Source of the DNA: Lachnospiraceae bacterium
GTDB lineage: Bacteria; Bacillota; Clostridia; Lachnospirales; Lachnospiraceae
Direction: 5' to 3'
Length of the DNA stretch: 39,559 nt
NCBI GenBank assembly: GCA_017544705.1
Contig: JAFYDQ010000073.1
Location: 1-39,559, forward strand
The notes under the pieces are model-generated. The model was not told the origin of the DNA, ran no database searches, and worked only from the letters and a program-made list of their open reading frames with translations. The stretch's first letter is position 1, and each line of letters starts with the position of its first letter. Position numbers and translations under genes: made by a program. Shown here one piece after another: positions 38,645 through 39,559 of this stretch.

Positions 38645-39559
38645 TTACTCCGGAAGCAAAAGTGAGCCGGCACCCGCTCCGATGCTCTCCTGCACGGGAA
38701 TATGATAGTCGATCTCGTCGATCTGCGCGCCGATCGTATCAGATAACATCCGTAATGTTTCGTCCGGGTCGGCCCCATTCCAGACCTGTGTGAACGCGAT
38801 CTCCAGCTGCACCCAGAAGTTCGAGGTTTCGATCATCTTAGGCAGGGATACCGACTTTTCGTATTCGTTCATGATATTGTAGATCTCGTTGTTTTCATAG
38901 ACACAACCGCGTTTGCAGGACATCTTGCCGGCCTTGCGGTAAAGCTCGCTCCCCTTTTCAAACGCCAGATAGGAGGCAAAATCATTTGCCGTGTCCTTCT
39001 TCGTCGAATACCCGTTGACGGCCACGCAGGTGGTCACGGACAGGCCGCGGGCCTTCAGCGTGGAGCTTAAATCCGGCAGCACGGCGATCCCGTAGTCAAA
39101 ATCAAAATCGCCGTCGAGTTTTGCCTGCTCGATCTTCCCGACCGCATCGGTCGTTGCAACCGTAAAGACGGTCTTCCCGTCCACGAATTCCTGGATGATC
39201 TTGTCATAAGTAACTTCTTTGGCATCGATCGAGAAGAAACTGTTCAAGTCCTGATAAACCTGCAGGCATTCCACGGCCTGCTTGTTATAGAGATTAAAGA
39301 TGGCGTTGTTGTCGCCGTTTTCCCCGCCGACGTTCATGTAATTGCCGACAAAGAAGTAATTATAGAAGATATCCGAAACGTCCCATTTGAAGACGGCCTC
39401 GACGGCCTCGGGCGCTTCGTAGTTGTTCGCAAAGGTTTTGATATCGTCGATGGTCTGCGGGATCATCGTGGAGAGCTGCTTTAAGACCTCGGGACTTGCC
39501 TGGACGTCCTCTTCGCCCATCGGATCGCTGTCCTCGCTCTCTTCGCTCTCTTCTTCGCC
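38645..39559 (-). CDS. ABC transporter solute-binding protein (sugar type), 5' end outside the window
   Basis: The frame is open to the window edge, giving 304 residues of the C-terminal part. Its first residues are an acidic spacer (GEEESEESEDSDPMGEED), as found after a lipoprotein anchor, but more N-terminal lobe is likely missing. Features of the MalE/MsmE-like family: GKTVFTVATTDAVGKIEQ, FDYGIAVLPDLSST, SVTTCVAVNGYSTKKDTANDFASYL and AFTQVWNGADPDETLRML. It would capture a carbohydrate or similar solute outside the cell for a permease encoded beyond the window. No terminator is visible between it and htrA. Confidence 0.82.
   Translation of the reverse strand, partial: GEEESEESEDSDPMGEEDVQASPEVLKQLSTMIPQTIDDIKTFANNYEAPEAVEAVFKWDVSDIFYNYFFVGNYMNVGGENGDNNAIFNLYNKQAVECLQVYQDLNSFFSIDAKEVTYDKIIQEFVDGKTVFTVATTDAVGKIEQAKLDGDFDFDYGIAVLPDLSSTLKARGLSVTTCVAVNGYSTKKDTANDFASYLAFEKGSELYRKAGKMSCKRGCVYENNEIYNIMNEYEKSVSLPKMIETSNFWVQLEIAFTQVWNGADPDETLRMLSDTIGAQIDEIDYHIPVQESIGAGAGSLLLPE

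Noticed and set aside
1..39559. CRISPR arrays, tRNA or rRNA genes
   Set aside because: No regularly spaced direct repeats with unique spacers and no tRNA or rRNA signature sequences were seen on either strand.

Overview
The window looks like a chromosomal segment of a motile, anaerobic Firmicute, most likely Lachnospiraceae (Clostridia). This rests on gene content: a three-repeat S1 protein, a comEA / two-component / GerMN / comEC operon, a LytTR regulator paired with a DUF3021 membrane protein, a flagellin, and a DUF4358/SGNH/DHHW/MBOAT cluster. Most genes are on the minus strand. I see no tRNA, rRNA, CRISPR array or replication origin.

Layout. 1-5610 (minus): thymidylate synthase (cut by the window edge), a beta-CASP RNase-like protein, a HAD phosphatase, an S1 protein and a secreted amidase. 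A divergent promoter pair then drives the amidase and an AqpZ-like aquaporin (5745-6431). 6433-9696: two lineages of palindromic repeats, an acidic lipoprotein, and an ABC exporter. The exporter has a consensus promoter and a roughly 300-nt leader ending in a terminator with a possible antiterminator. 9798-14174: a DUF4358 lipoprotein plus SGNH, DHHW and MBOAT proteins, probably a cell-surface O-acylation module. 14219-17859: glyA, mutY, a small ORF, lytTR and DUF3021.

18118-26542 is a signalling island. On the plus strand are a two-receiver protein and a long HPt protein. On the minus strand are two paralogous hybrid histidine kinases with a FIST sensor gene between them. An IS605-type element (intact tnpB, wrecked tnpA) sits where the two transcription units converge. 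None of these signalling proteins has a DNA-binding domain. I found paired 13-bp direct repeats (best form TACCGAATATACA) with an exact 21-bp period at four promoters: DUF3021, lytTR, the receiver/HPt operon and the kinase/FIST operon. In all four, exactly 30 bp separate the proximal repeat from a TATAAT/TACAAT -10 box, and no good -35 is present. This is the arrangement expected for a LytTR activator, so the DUF3021/LytTR pair probably controls itself and the whole phosphorelay. I consider this the most interesting system here.

26642-29444: an sce7726-like nuclease-fold protein, an atypical flagellin, a small coiled-coil protein and holA. 29592-30656: a secreted protein divergent from a 72-residue peptide that joins a double-glycine export leader to a four-cysteine zinc-ribbon-like core. 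This pair separates comEC from holA, genes that are normally adjacent in Firmicutes. 30598-38523: htrA, comEA, an OmpR-type regulator and kinase, a double-GerMN lipoprotein and comEC. comEC carries, in frame, a palindromic element that also occurs as a non-coding copy after the aquaporin gene. The window ends inside a sugar-type ABC solute-binding protein.
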